A stretch of 64,000 bases of DNA from Rhizobium tibeticum. Lineage in GTDB: Bacteria; Pseudomonadota; Alphaproteobacteria; Rhizobiales; Rhizobiaceae. The stretch lies in assembly GCF_900110205.1 (NCBI RefSeq), contig NZ_FOCV01000006.1, positions 62,001 to 126,000 on the forward strand, given 5' to 3'. The notes under the pieces were generated by a model. It was not told where the DNA came from. It made no database searches and saw nothing but the letters and a program-made list of their open reading frames with translations. Of this stretch, positions 28,640-37,272 are shown piece after piece (positions within the stretch are counted from its first letter, which is position 1; every line of letters starts with the position of its first letter). The position numbers were made by a program, and so were the translations under genes.

Positions 28640-29236
28640 TCAGCGTACCGCCTTGACGCCCTCGAGGATCAGGGTGGTGGCAATATCGGCATATTCGTCG
28701 CGGCTGACAGGACCGCCCGGTCGAAACCACATATAGACCCAGTTCATCATGCCGAAGAGTGACATCGTCACCGGCATCAGCAACGGCTTGTTCGCGTTGA
28801 GATCCGGATTGATCTCGATGATGGTGTTGGAAAAACGCTTAATGATCCGCCGTTCGATGGCACGCAGCTCGTCAAGTTGCTCTGGCGAGAGCGCGCTCGT
28901 ACCGTTCAGCTGCACCTTGTGCTCGTTGTCGGCGCCGCGATAGTTTTCCAGTACCTGGCGAACGAGAAGCCGCAATCTTTCCTGAGGAGAGACGCCGGGT
29001 TTATCCGCGCCAGCAACGGCAGCTTCCAACTCTTCGAGATGGTTGCGAATGATATCGAAGATCAGGGCGTCCTTGCTCGGGTAGTAATGGTAAAGCAGGG
29101 CTTTGGAAACGTTGCTGCGCGAGGCGATGTGAGCCATGGAGGCTTTCTCCATCCCCATCTCTGCAAAGACGGCAGCGGCGCTGCTCAAGAGGCTGCGTTG
29201 TTTCTCTTCAAAGTCGATCGCGCGCGTTCGTGCCAT
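28640..29236 (-). CDS. TetR/AcrR family regulator of the paa genes (PaaR-like)
   Basis: 198 residues. TetR helix-turn-helix at 12-60 (AAAVFAEMGMEKASMAHIAS, then NVSKALLYHYYPSKDAL), followed by a helical ligand domain. Last gene of the minus-strand unit paaG-paaI-paaK-tetR. TetR regulators beside paaK in proteobacteria usually respond to phenylacetyl-CoA. The two 18-bp palindromes at 8157 and 31980 are its likely targets; that is inference from symmetry and placement. Confidence 0.88.
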   Translation of the reverse strand: MARTRAIDFEEKQRSLLSSAAAVFAEMGMEKASMAHIASRSNVSKALLYHYYPSKDALIFDIIRNHLEELEAAVAGADKPGVSPQERLRLLVRQVLENYRGADNEHKVQLNGTSALSPEQLDELRAIERRIIKRFSNTIIEINPDLNANKPLLMPVTMSLFGMMNWVYMWFRPGGPVSRDEYADIATTLILEGVKAVR

Positions 29237-29342
29237 ATTACCCTGCGTTCCTGTTCTTCCTCCGCGCCCTCCACGCGACGAGCTTTCGACAGCTCTTGTT
29301 CGGTGCTTCCCGGAACGTCACCACGCCGGGAAGCAATCGGCT

Positions 29343-30653
29343 TCATTCCTTCGGCCTGTTGTCGACGACCCGCTTGGCCTTACCCTCGGACCGTGCGACT
29401 CCACCCGGGTCGCGAATCTCGATCCTTGTGGTAACACCAACGACGCTCTTGATGTAGTGGGCAAGGGCTCTTGCCGAGGAAGCGCGCGCAATTTCGTCGG
29501 CGGCGCCAGGCGTGCACTCGACATGGACGGTCATCTGATCCATGCGGCCCGCACGGCTGAGCTCGATCTGGAAGTGGGGCGCGAGCCCCCGACATTTGAG
29601 GATCTGCTCCTCGATCTGCGTCGGGAAGACGTTGACGCCGCGCAGGATCATCATGTCGTCCGAGCGGCCGGTGATCTTTTCGATGCGCCGCATGGAGCGT
29701 GCCGTGCCGGGCAAGAGCCGCGTGAGGTCGCGCGTGCGATAGCGGATGATCGGCAGGCCTTCCTTCGTCAGCGTCGTGAAGACGAGCTCGCCCATCTCGC
29801 CATCGGGCAGAACCTCGCCCGTCGCTGGGTCGATAATCTCGGGATAAAAATGGTCTTCCCAGACATGCAGCCCGTCCTTGGTCTCGACGCACTCACTGGC
29901 AACGCCGGGCCCCATGACTTCCGAGAGGCCATAAATGTCGACCGCATGCATGTCGAAAGACTGCTCGATCTCCTGACGCATTGCGTTCGTCCAGGGTTCG
30001 GCGCCGAAAATGCCGACCGCCAGCGAGCTCTTGCGCGGGTCGATATCCTGGCGGCGGAATTCGTCGAGGATGGAGAGCATATAAGAGGGCGTCACCATGA
30101 TGATGCGTGGCTTGAAATCCTGCATCAGCGTGACCTGCCTCTCCGTCATGCCGCCGGACATCGGCACGACGGTACAGCCAAGCCGCTCGGCGCCGTAATG
30201 GGCACCCAGGCCGCCGGTGAAGAGCCCATAGCCGTAAGCGACATGGACCATGTCGCCACGACGGCCGCCGGCGGCGCGGATCGAACGCGCCACGACGTCT
30301 GCCCAGATGTCGATATCCTTCTGCGTGTAGCCAACCACCGTCGGCTTGCCTGTTGTACCCGACGAACCATGAATGCGCGTCAGTTTCTCGCGCGGCACGG
30401 CAAACATGCCGAAGGGATAAGTGTCACGAAGATCCTTCTTGGTCGTGAACGGGAACTTCGCCAGATCGGCCAGCGATTTCAGATCCGACGGAAGGACGCC
30501 CACCTCGTCAAAGCGCGCGCGGTAGAAGGCGGAGTTCTCATAGGCGTGGCTCAACGACCATTTCATCCGATCGAGCTGGAGTGCTGCAATCTCATCGCGC
30601 GAGGCGGTCTCGATGGCGTCGAGGTCGCCGGGGCGGGGTGAGAGGTCTTCCAT
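29343..30653 (-). CDS. paaK: phenylacetate-CoA ligase
   Basis: 436 residues. Adenylating enzyme that makes phenylacetyl-CoA, the inducer and first intermediate. P-loop HGSSGTTGKPTVVGYT, AYGYGLFTGGLGAHYGAE, DIYGLSEVMGPGVASEC, and the hinge region GRSDDMMILRGVNVFPTQIE are PaaK signatures. The ATG at 30653 follows GGAGGAGACAGAC; an in-frame start at 30668 would swallow that ribosome site. It is 33 bp after paaI and 106 bp before tetR. Confidence 0.96.
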   Translation of the reverse strand: MEDLSPRPGDLDAIETASRDEIAALQLDRMKWSLSHAYENSAFYRARFDEVGVLPSDLKSLADLAKFPFTTKKDLRDTYPFGMFAVPREKLTRIHGSSGTTGKPTVVGYTQKDIDIWADVVARSIRAAGGRRGDMVHVAYGYGLFTGGLGAHYGAERLGCTVVPMSGGMTERQVTLMQDFKPRIIMVTPSYMLSILDEFRRQDIDPRKSSLAVGIFGAEPWTNAMRQEIEQSFDMHAVDIYGLSEVMGPGVASECVETKDGLHVWEDHFYPEIIDPATGEVLPDGEMGELVFTTLTKEGLPIIRYRTRDLTRLLPGTARSMRRIEKITGRSDDMMILRGVNVFPTQIEEQILKCRGLAPHFQIELSRAGRMDQMTVHVECTPGAADEIARASSARALAHYIKSVVGVTTRIEIRDPGGVARSEGKAKRVVDNRPKE

Positions 30654-30686
30654 GTCTGTCTCCTCCAAGATGAACGGGCGGTGGCT

Positions 30687-31136
30687 TTAAGGCCGCTCCG
30701 GCAAAAGGGTGCCCTTGACGGTGCGCGAGTGACCGCGAAATTCGGCTATCTGCTCGCCGTTGTGATTGGTCACGTTGATGTCGTAGATGCCGCCGCGACC
30801 GCGCCGCGAAACCTCGCGCGCCGTTGCCGTCAACCGGTCGCCCGCAATGGCCGGTGCGATGTAAGTGACCGAACAATGTTGCGCGACGGCCCGCTGGTTG
30901 TAGGTGTTGCAGGCAAAGGCAAAGGCGGAATCGGCCAGCGTGAAGATATATCCACCATGGCAGGTTCCGTGACCGTTGGTCATCTCAGGCTTGATAACCA
31001 TCGAGATCACCGCCACGCCCGGCGCTACCTGCTCCACGGCCATGCCGAGATGACGCGTGGCGTTATCCTCGCGCCACATCGCGTCCGCGCAGGCATCGGC
31101 AAGCTCCTGCGCCGTCAGACCGAGCGTGTCGGTCAT
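30687..31136 (-). CDS. paaI: PaaI hotdog-fold acyl-CoA thioesterase
   Basis: 149 residues. Hotdog fold with the PaaI active-site segment GHGTCHGGYIFTLADSAFAF. It hydrolyses hydroxyphenylacetyl-CoA and similar by-products to free CoA. Its start overlaps the paaG stop by 4 bp. Confidence 0.94.
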   Translation of the reverse strand: MTDTLGLTAQELADACADAMWREDNATRHLGMAVEQVAPGVAVISMVIKPEMTNGHGTCHGGYIFTLADSAFAFACNTYNQRAVAQHCSVTYIAPAIAGDRLTATAREVSRRGRGGIYDINVTNHNGEQIAEFRGHSRTVKGTLLPERP

Positions 31137-31927
31137 TGTCCCCCAAACTCCGGCTTGCGCTTTTCCAGGAAGGCGGAGACGCCCTCGGCGTAGTCGGCGC
31201 TGCGTCCGGCCTCGCGTTGAAGATCGCGTTCGAGTTCCAGCTGCTCATCCAGCGAGTTGGTCGCGGCGGCCTGAATGGCACGCTTGGTCATGCCAAGGCC
31301 CCTTGTCGGCCCGGCGGCAAGACTGACAGCAAGCGCGGTGGCTTCATCAAGGAGTGTGGCATCTTCGACGACCTTCCAGATCAGGCCCCAGCTTGCCGCC
31401 GTTTCCGCGTCGAGCGGCTCGGCTGTCAGTGCGAGCGCCTTGGCACGCGCTTCACCAAGCAGCCGTGGCAGGCTCCAGGTCCCGCCGGAATCAGGCACCA
31501 GGCCGATCTTGGCAAAGGCCTGAATGAAGCGCGCCGAGCGCGCAGCCAGGGTGATGTCGCAGGCAAGCGCAATGTTGGCGCCAGCGCCGGCTGCGACGCC
31601 GTTCACGGCGCAGATGACGGGCTTGTCGAGTGTCCTGATGAGGCGGATCAGCGGGTTGTAGAAGAGCTCGATCGTGCGCCCGAGGTCGGGAGCAGCGCCG
31701 CCCTTGCTTGGATCGCGATCGCCGAGATCCTGCCCCGCGCAGAAGCCTCGACCAGCTCCGGTTAGCAACACGGCGCGCACGGACGCATCGTCATGCGCAC
31801 GCTTAAAACCGGCGCGCAGAGCCAGATGCATTTCCTCGTTGAAGGCATTGAGCTTGTCGGGGCGGTTGAGGGTCAGCGTAAGGACGCCGTCGGCAAACGC
31901 CGATAGGACGGTGTCGGATTCGAACAT
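31133..31927 (-). CDS. paaG: 1,2-epoxyphenylacetyl-CoA isomerase
   Basis: 264 residues, crotonase fold. Turns the epoxide made by PaaABCE into oxepin-CoA. Oxyanion-hole segments AGRGFCAGQDLGDRD and NGVAAGAGANIALACD, and the acidic residue in LVPDSGGTW, fit PaaG. ATG at 31927 with GGAGGAAAC upstream; the frame continues to 32038 but those residues have no homology and cover the operator. First gene of the minus-strand unit. Confidence 0.93.
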   Translation of the reverse strand: MFESDTVLSAFADGVLTLTLNRPDKLNAFNEEMHLALRAGFKRAHDDASVRAVLLTGAGRGFCAGQDLGDRDPSKGGAAPDLGRTIELFYNPLIRLIRTLDKPVICAVNGVAAGAGANIALACDITLAARSARFIQAFAKIGLVPDSGGTWSLPRLLGEARAKALALTAEPLDAETAASWGLIWKVVEDATLLDEATALAVSLAAGPTRGLGMTKRAIQAAATNSLDEQLELERDLQREAGRSADYAEGVSAFLEKRKPEFGGQ

Positions 31928-31979
31928 GTTTCCTCCAGTTCCGCCAGGATCAGGCGGTTCATGGAAAAAACTCTTGCAT

Positions 31980-31997
31980 AAACCGACCGGCCGGTCA
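31980..31997 (+). promoter_or_regulatory. palindromic operator between paaG and the paaN relic
   Basis: AAACCGACCGGCCGGTCA, containing the perfect palindrome GACCGGCCGGTC (31985-31996). It matches the reverse complement of the paaJ site at 15 of 18 bases. On the plus strand it fills the spacer of a possible promoter TTGCAT (31974) - ATTATA (31998). It could control both divergent units at once. Confidence 0.6.
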
Positions 31998-32030
31998 ATT
32001 ATAAATCCAGAGCATGAGAGGACCATGTGA

Positions 32031-32489
32031 ATGCACACCCTGTTTGCCCGCCACGAGCCTACACTTGCCGCAGCCCTGAAGGCAGCGCAGGAACGCGCCT
32101 ACTGGTCGGCCTATCCCGAAGTCCCGAGTGGCAAGATCTATGGCGAAACCGCCACGGACGATGGTCTGTCCTCCTACAATGCCCGGCTTGGCACGCCCTT
32201 CGATCTGCCCGGTCATCCGGCAACGGTAACGGTTGGCACTGAGGTTTCGCCGTTCGGCCCGCCCCTCGGCATCACCTATCCGGCTGTGGACGCCATAACG
32301 CTGATTGAAGCCTCGAGGGCTGCGGCTCCCGCATGGGCTGCGGCATCAGCGGAAACGCGCGTCGGGATCTGCCTTGAAATTCTCGCCCGCCTCAATCGGA
32401 TCAGCTTCGAAATGGCCAACGCCGTCATGCATACGACCGGGCAGGCGTTTGCCATGGCGCTCTTGGGAGGAGCACCTGATTGCCGATAA
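32031..32489 (+). pseudogene. paaN: truncated paaN (5' part only)
   Basis: 152 residues that match only the start of PaaN, the ring-opening aldehyde dehydrogenase of some paa loci (normally about 550 residues): ARHEPTLAAALKAAQERAYW, SPFGPPLGITYP and ILARLNRISFEMANAVMHTT are the family's N-terminal landmarks. After TGQAFAMALLGG the frame departs and stops; the catalytic Cys region is gone. Start and ribosome site (GAGAGGACC) are intact, so a short protein may still be made ahead of the FadJ-like gene 34 bp downstream. PaaZ at 14060 covers the lost activity. Confidence 0.8.
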
Positions 32490-32523
32490 TCGCATTCGCG
32501 AAGCTACCTGGGAATATGACATC

Positions 32524-34557
32524 ATGACCGTGACCATCGAACGCGCCGGCGACGTCGCCATCGTCACCATCGACAACCCGCCCGTCAACGCCCTGTCGCA
32601 GGCGCTGCGGCAGGATTTGTGGAATGCGGCTGAGACGCTGGACGCCGATCCATCGGTGCGCGCAGTGGTTCTGATCTGCGAGGGGCGGACCTTCATCGCC
32701 GGTGCCGACGTCAACGAATTCGGAAAGCCCCCGACACCCCCTCACCTACCGGATCTCGTCGCACGCATCGAGACGGCAGCCAAGCCATGGGTTGCCGCAA
32801 TTCACGGCAGTGCGCTTGGCGGCGGATTCGAAGTAGCGCTCGGCTGCCGTTTTCGCGTGGCGGTACCGTCAGCGAGCGTCGGCTTGCCCGAAGTCCGCCT
32901 CGGCATCGTACCAGGCGCCGGCGGCACGGTGCGGCTGCCACGGCTCGTCGGGCCGGCGCTTGCCGCGGAAATGGTCACAACCGGCACCCCGGTGGCCGCG
33001 CCGAGGGCCCGTTCGCAGGGTTTGATTGACGCGGTCGTCGAAGGTGATCTGGAAAAGGGGGCGATCGACTTTGCGCGCGCGGCCCTCGATCAGTCTCTTC
33101 CGCTTCCACTTCGCCAACGAGGTGTGCCCGCGGTGGACGCAGCGTTTTGGGAAACGAGCACGACGGCGGTTGCCGGCCGCGCTAAGCGCGAGGACGCGCC
33201 GCTGCGTGCACTCGCCTGCGTGCGCACGGCGGCTGAGGCCGATTTCGAGGCTGCAATGGCCTTCGAACGCCAGACGTTTCTCGAGTTGCGCGGCTCGTCC
33301 CAGGCTTCTGCCTTGCGCCATGTTTTCTTCGCGGAACGTGCAGCCCTGAGGCCGCCGGAGCTTGGCGGTGTCGAGCCCCGGAGGATCCGTTCTGCCGCTG
33401 TGATCGGTGGCGGAACCATGGGTGCAGGAATCGCGGCAGCCCTTTGCGACGCGCGATTGCCCGTCACGCTGGTGGAGCGTGACGAGGTTGCGCTCGAACG
33501 CGGCCTTTCCAACCTGCGCTCGATTATTGACGGTTTGGTCAAGCGCGGTAAGATCAGTTCCGAAGCCGCGGCCGAGCGGCTGTCGGCCGTAACGGGCACG
33601 ACACACTATGGCCTTCTCGCCGGAGTCGACCTCGTCATAGAGGCGGTATTTGAGGATATCGACGTCAAGCGCGACGTCTTCAGCAGGCTGTCTGCAGTTT
33701 GCCGCGCTGACGCCGTGCTTGCCACCAACACCTCCTACCTCGATCCCGAAGAGATTGCGGCCGGCATCAAGCATCCAGAGCGCTTTGTCGGGTTGCACTT
33801 CTTCAGCCCGGCTCATGTCATGAAACTGCTGGAGATCGTGCCGACAGCTCAAACCACGCCGGCGACACTCGCGACGGGTTTTGCGCTCGCCCGCATGCTG
33901 AACAAGATTCCGGTGCGCGCCGGCATCTGCGATGGCTTTATTGGCAACCGGATCCTGAAAATCACCCGCGCCCAGGCCGAACGCCTGTTGCTGGCAGGCG
34001 CGACACCACAGGCGGTCGATGCGGCGATGCGCGCCTTCGGCCTGCCGATGGGGCCCTTCGAGGCACAGGACCTCGGCGGCCTCGACATTGCCGCCTTCCA
34101 ACGCCGGGCGGCGCGTGCGCGCGGCGAGACCCCCTTCGCGCCAATCGCGGAACGACTTTGCGCGTTGGAGCGTCTGGGCCAAAAGAGTGGCGGTGGATGG
34201 TACGACTACGCAAAGGGCGACCGCACTCCACAACCCTCGGAAATCGTCGCCGGGATTATCGCCGAGGAAGGCAGCGCAAGGCCGCAGCGACAGTGGGACG
34301 AAGCCGGAATCATCGACTGCATCGTCTTGCCGATGGTCAACGAGGCCGCGAAGATCCTGCAGGATAAGGTCGCGCTCAGGGCAGCCGACATCGACCTCGT
34401 AGAAATCCACGGATATGGGTTCCCTCGCTGGCGGGGTGGTCTGATGCATTATGCTGAAGAGCGCGGACTGACAGAAATTGCTGTCAGGCTCAACGAGCTC
34501 GCGGCAGATGGTCTGGCCGAGCCGCCCTGCAATCAGTTTGAGCGATGGGTTGAATAG
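32524..34557 (+). CDS. FadJ-like enoyl-CoA hydratase / 3-hydroxyacyl-CoA dehydrogenase fusion
   Basis: 677 residues. N-terminal crotonase domain ([30 protein letters not shown]) is followed by an NAD-binding 3-hydroxyacyl-CoA dehydrogenase with [13 protein letters not shown] near 296, the active-site His in [15 protein letters not shown] near 427 and the C-terminal helical domain (GFIGNRI). ATG at 32524 gives the normal MTVTIE start; the frame also runs back through the paaN relic. Because neither paaF nor paaH occurs in this window, the fusion probably hydrates 2,3-dehydroadipyl-CoA and oxidises 3-hydroxyadipyl-CoA in their place. It could also act in general beta-oxidation. Confidence 0.93.
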   Translation: MTVTIERAGDVAIVTIDNPPVNALSQALRQDLWNAAETLDADPSVRAVVLICEGRTFIAGADVNEFGKPPTPPHLPDLVARIETAAKPWVAAIHGSALGGGFEVALGCRFRVAVPSASVGLPEVRLGIVPGAGGTVRLPRLVGPALAAEMVTTGTPVAAPRARSQGLIDAVVEGDLEKGAIDFARAALDQSLPLPLRQRGVPAVDAAFWETSTTAVAGRAKREDAPLRALACVRTAAEADFEAAMAFERQTFLELRGSSQASALRHVFFAERAALRPPELGGVEPRRIRSAAVIGGGTMGAGIAAALCDARLPVTLVERDEVALERGLSNLRSIIDGLVKRGKISSEAAAERLSAVTGTTHYGLLAGVDLVIEAVFEDIDVKRDVFSRLSAVCRADAVLATNTSYLDPEEIAAGIKHPERFVGLHFFSPAHVMKLLEIVPTAQTTPATLATGFALARMLNKIPVRAGICDGFIGNRILKITRAQAERLLLAGATPQAVDAAMRAFGLPMGPFEAQDLGGLDIAAFQRRAARARGETPFAPIAERLCALERLGQKSGGGWYDYAKGDRTPQPSEIVAGIIAEEGSARPQRQWDEAGIIDCIVLPMVNEAAKILQDKVALRAADIDLVEIHGYGFPRWRGGLMHYAEERGLTEIAVRLNELAADGLAEPPCNQFERWVE

Positions 34558-34587
34558 GGAGCAGGACTATCCGGGCCGCGGCTTGTC

Positions 34588-35379
34588 TCAGTAGCCGTAT
34601 TGCGTCTGACTGTGTTGGCTCTTGTTGAGGACAACGCCTAACACGTTCGTCTTCTCCTGCAGGCTCTGCTCGCAAATATCCACTTCGCTCATCGTGCTTT
34701 GGTCGGAAGCAGCAACGAGGATGACGCCGTCTACATTCGGCAGGAAGGCAAGTACATCATCGGTCGACAGCATTGGCGGCAAATCATAGAGGATGACGTC
34801 CGGTTTTACCTCCTGACGCATCGCTTGTAGTGATTGAGATGCCGCGCCACTTTGAAGGAGTTCGGCCGAGAAGCGCATTGGCTGTCGGTTTGGCGCAATC
34901 GCGAGGTTGTCTCCGTATCGAAAGAACGTTTCGCGTAAGCCAGCGTCCCCCTTCAGGAAGCTCTCGATTGAGCCTGAATTTTTGATGCCAAGGGCCTTGC
35001 CGATCTGCGGGCGCCGTAGATCGAGATCGACGAGCACAGTTCGACAATCCCCCTGATTGGCCAGACTGAATGCGAGGTTCAGCGCAACGCAGGTCTTCCC
35101 GCACGAAGGGGTCGGAGACGTGATGGCAACCGAGGTCCACTTGTTCTCCCTAAGGAGACGCAGCAGCTTTGTGCGCATCATGTCAAAGGCAGCATGAGCC
35201 GGGGATGACCCGTTCAAAGTGATGACGCGATTGTTGGCAGCTGCATCGTGGTCAACAACAAGCGGGGGTAGTCCCTCCCATGCGCCTCGCACAATATCCA
35301 GCGGTTCCGGCAATGCCGGGCTCCGATCGTCCATCTCGGCAATTCCTCTACTGCGCGACGATCTGCCAACAAATTCCAT
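34588..35379 (-). CDS. BY-kinase domain protein of polysaccharide synthesis (CpsD/ExoP C-terminal type)
   Basis: 263 residues. ParA-like tyrosine autokinase: Walker A SPTPSCGKTCVALNLA (88-103), Walker A' VLVDLDLRRPQIG near 116 and Walker B VILYDLPPM near 200. The tail HSQTQYGY holds only two tyrosines, a short version of the Tyr cluster. It lacks membrane segments and is separate from the Wzz-type protein 91 bp upstream, which would be its membrane activator. Ends 30 bp from the convergent FadJ-like gene. ATG behind GAGGAAATG. Confidence 0.88.
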   Translation of the reverse strand: MEFVGRSSRSRGIAEMDDRSPALPEPLDIVRGAWEGLPPLVVDHDAAANNRVITLNGSSPAHAAFDMMRTKLLRLLRENKWTSVAITSPTPSCGKTCVALNLAFSLANQGDCRTVLVDLDLRRPQIGKALGIKNSGSIESFLKGDAGLRETFFRYGDNLAIAPNRQPMRFSAELLQSGAASQSLQAMRQEVKPDVILYDLPPMLSTDDVLAFLPNVDGVILVAASDQSTMSEVDICEQSLQEKTNVLGVVLNKSQHSQTQYGY

Positions 35380-35470
35380 TGCATTTCCTCAATCATTGCG
35401 TCGAAGCATGACGCTACTCGGGTTCACTTTTTGGCCAGCAGTCCGGGAAGACGGCAGTCATCCCACGACG

Positions 35471-37027
35471 TCAACGGTGGCTGAATATTCGCGTGACGCT
35501 ATTGAGCTTCCTTTTCAATGGTGGCGTTCGGGTTTCGTAGGGGGTGTTGATGAAAGGGATCACCGCAAGTGGCTGCGCCTGGAGCATCTGGACCAATTCA
35601 GCCGGCCGGCGGATCGTCTTGTTCAGTATTTCAAGCAATGCGATGACTGCGAGACTCAAGCCAAGCCCTGCGAGGATGCCGCCAATAACGATGAGACGAC
35701 GTTTCGATCGCAGTGGCTGTTGCGGTTGGGTGGCTTCCTCCAAAAGCGAGAATCGCCCGCCGTCAGAACGTGCCTCCATCTGCTGACCCAACGAGGCTTC
35801 TGCCCGTTTGGCAATTGCCGTGTTGTACTGCGTTTGCGTATTCGCAAGCGTGCGCTCAAGGGCGTTCAGTCGAATATCGGTGGCTGGCGTGGCGCGGATG
35901 GATTGCGTCAGTTCTTCAATCTTCCCTGTTATCTGCGCCCGCTCCTGTTCGATCGCTTCAATCCGCCTGTCCACGTCGGAGAGCTGAAAATCAAGACCCG
36001 ATGGCGCCTTGGTGTCGCCACCCTCTTGCTTCTTGGGGACCACCTTGCCGCGCAGTGCGGCGATGCGCGCCCGCAGCGCGACTATGTTTGGGCTCGTTTC
36101 CGAGAATACCGTAAGCTGATCGGAAAGGGCCTTGTTCAGATCGAGCAGCATTTGTTGTTCCGCAGTCAAAGGCTCGCCGGTGGGATATTTGCCGGTGACC
36201 ATGTAGGTTTCAACCAGGAGACTGCGTCTTGTGCGAAGATCCGATTGCTCCCGCTCGAGCGATATCAACCGTTCCTGCAATGAGCTCTGCTGTGTGCGAC
36301 GAAACCCGAGGCTTTCGGGAAGCGTTTCTCTGTTTTCGTTCTTGAATTTCAGGAGTTCCGCCTCGATACGAGCAAGGTCGCCATCCAGTCTTTTCACCTC
36401 GTCGTCGAAGAACTCCAGAGTATTTCCTGCCCTGTCTGTTCTTTGTTTCTGATTGCTGGACAGGATCGATGTCGCAAGCTCATTGGCGACCTGCGCTGCC
36501 AGGAGCGGGGACTTGGCCTCGAACCCAATCGTGAATACCGATGCACCGTCGCCGCCGCTCAATTCTGTTTCTTCAAAAATGATGCGGGAACGCATGTTTT
36601 TTACAAGGTATTCGACCGGCGGCTGTTCCTTTTCGCCGGCGTAGATGTCGAGCTTTGCTGCGAGTTTGACAAGATTGTCCCGCGTCGTCACCTGCTGCTG
36701 GATTATTTGCAACTGGCCCATCGAACTGGTCTGGACAGTGGACCGGACAAGGTTGACGGGGATCTGCGGCGCCTCGACCAGGATCTTTGCCGACGACTGA
36801 TAGGTGCGTGGCTGAAATACCGCAAAAATAAGCGCCAGAACCGTAGTCGCTGTTACGCACAGCAGGATATACGGCAACCTCCGTCGAAGAATTGAAAGGT
36901 AAAAGCGGACATCGATGTCACCCATTACGAATATATCCGAACTTGAAAACTCGAGCGGCGTAGTGCGAGGTGTCATCTTCGACCAGATTTGAAAGGCATG
37001 ATAGTTGGTCGATAGTGTATATGGCAT
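35471..37027 (-). CDS. Wzz/GumC-type polysaccharide co-polymerase
   Basis: 518 residues. Membrane segments near 50-70 (LPYILLCVTATTVLALIFAV) and near 460-480 (LIVIGGILAGLGLSLAVIAL) flank a long periplasmic coiled-coil region, as in GumC/ExoP-type chain-length proteins. It sets polymer length and activates the BY-kinase encoded next. The start is uncertain: 37027, 36974 and 36925 are in frame, and the last (MGDIDVRFYL) gives the most usual N-terminus. Confidence 0.9.
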   Translation of the reverse strand: MPYTLSTNYHAFQIWSKMTPRTTPLEFSSSDIFVMGDIDVRFYLSILRRRLPYILLCVTATTVLALIFAVFQPRTYQSSAKILVEAPQIPVNLVRSTVQTSSMGQLQIIQQQVTTRDNLVKLAAKLDIYAGEKEQPPVEYLVKNMRSRIIFEETELSGGDGASVFTIGFEAKSPLLAAQVANELATSILSSNQKQRTDRAGNTLEFFDDEVKRLDGDLARIEAELLKFKNENRETLPESLGFRRTQQSSLQERLISLEREQSDLRTRRSLLVETYMVTGKYPTGEPLTAEQQMLLDLNKALSDQLTVFSETSPNIVALRARIAALRGKVVPKKQEGGDTKAPSGLDFQLSDVDRRIEAIEQERAQITGKIEELTQSIRATPATDIRLNALERTLANTQTQYNTAIAKRAEASLGQQMEARSDGGRFSLLEEATQPQQPLRSKRRLIVIGGILAGLGLSLAVIALLEILNKTIRRPAELVQMLQAQPLAVIPFINTPYETRTPPLKRKLNSVTRIFSHR

Positions 37028-37272
37028 GGTCGTTTGCTAGTCCATTTGGGTAGCTTTCAATCTTGCCTTGCCGTCATGTCTCGTTACTGATTCCAGTCAA
37101 TCAATTCTTTTGAGCATCGAGAAGACTAACTCCTATTGATTACTTTTGGCATATTGCCCCGAAAGATGACGATACCGTAGGATGAAAGAATAAAATCGTC
37201 GCTGTACGAGACAGCACCCACGGCAGCTCCTGCTTCAGCTCGAGGTGTCGCGAAATCTTGTTGGAGCGTTAC

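Noticed and set aside
29136..30641. 501-residue plus-strand frame opposite paaK
   Set aside because: Antisense of paaK, with no domain pattern or ribosome site.
32869..34449. 526-residue minus-strand frame opposite the FadJ-like gene
   Set aside because: Antisense artefact; the plus strand shows both enzyme domains with active-site residues.
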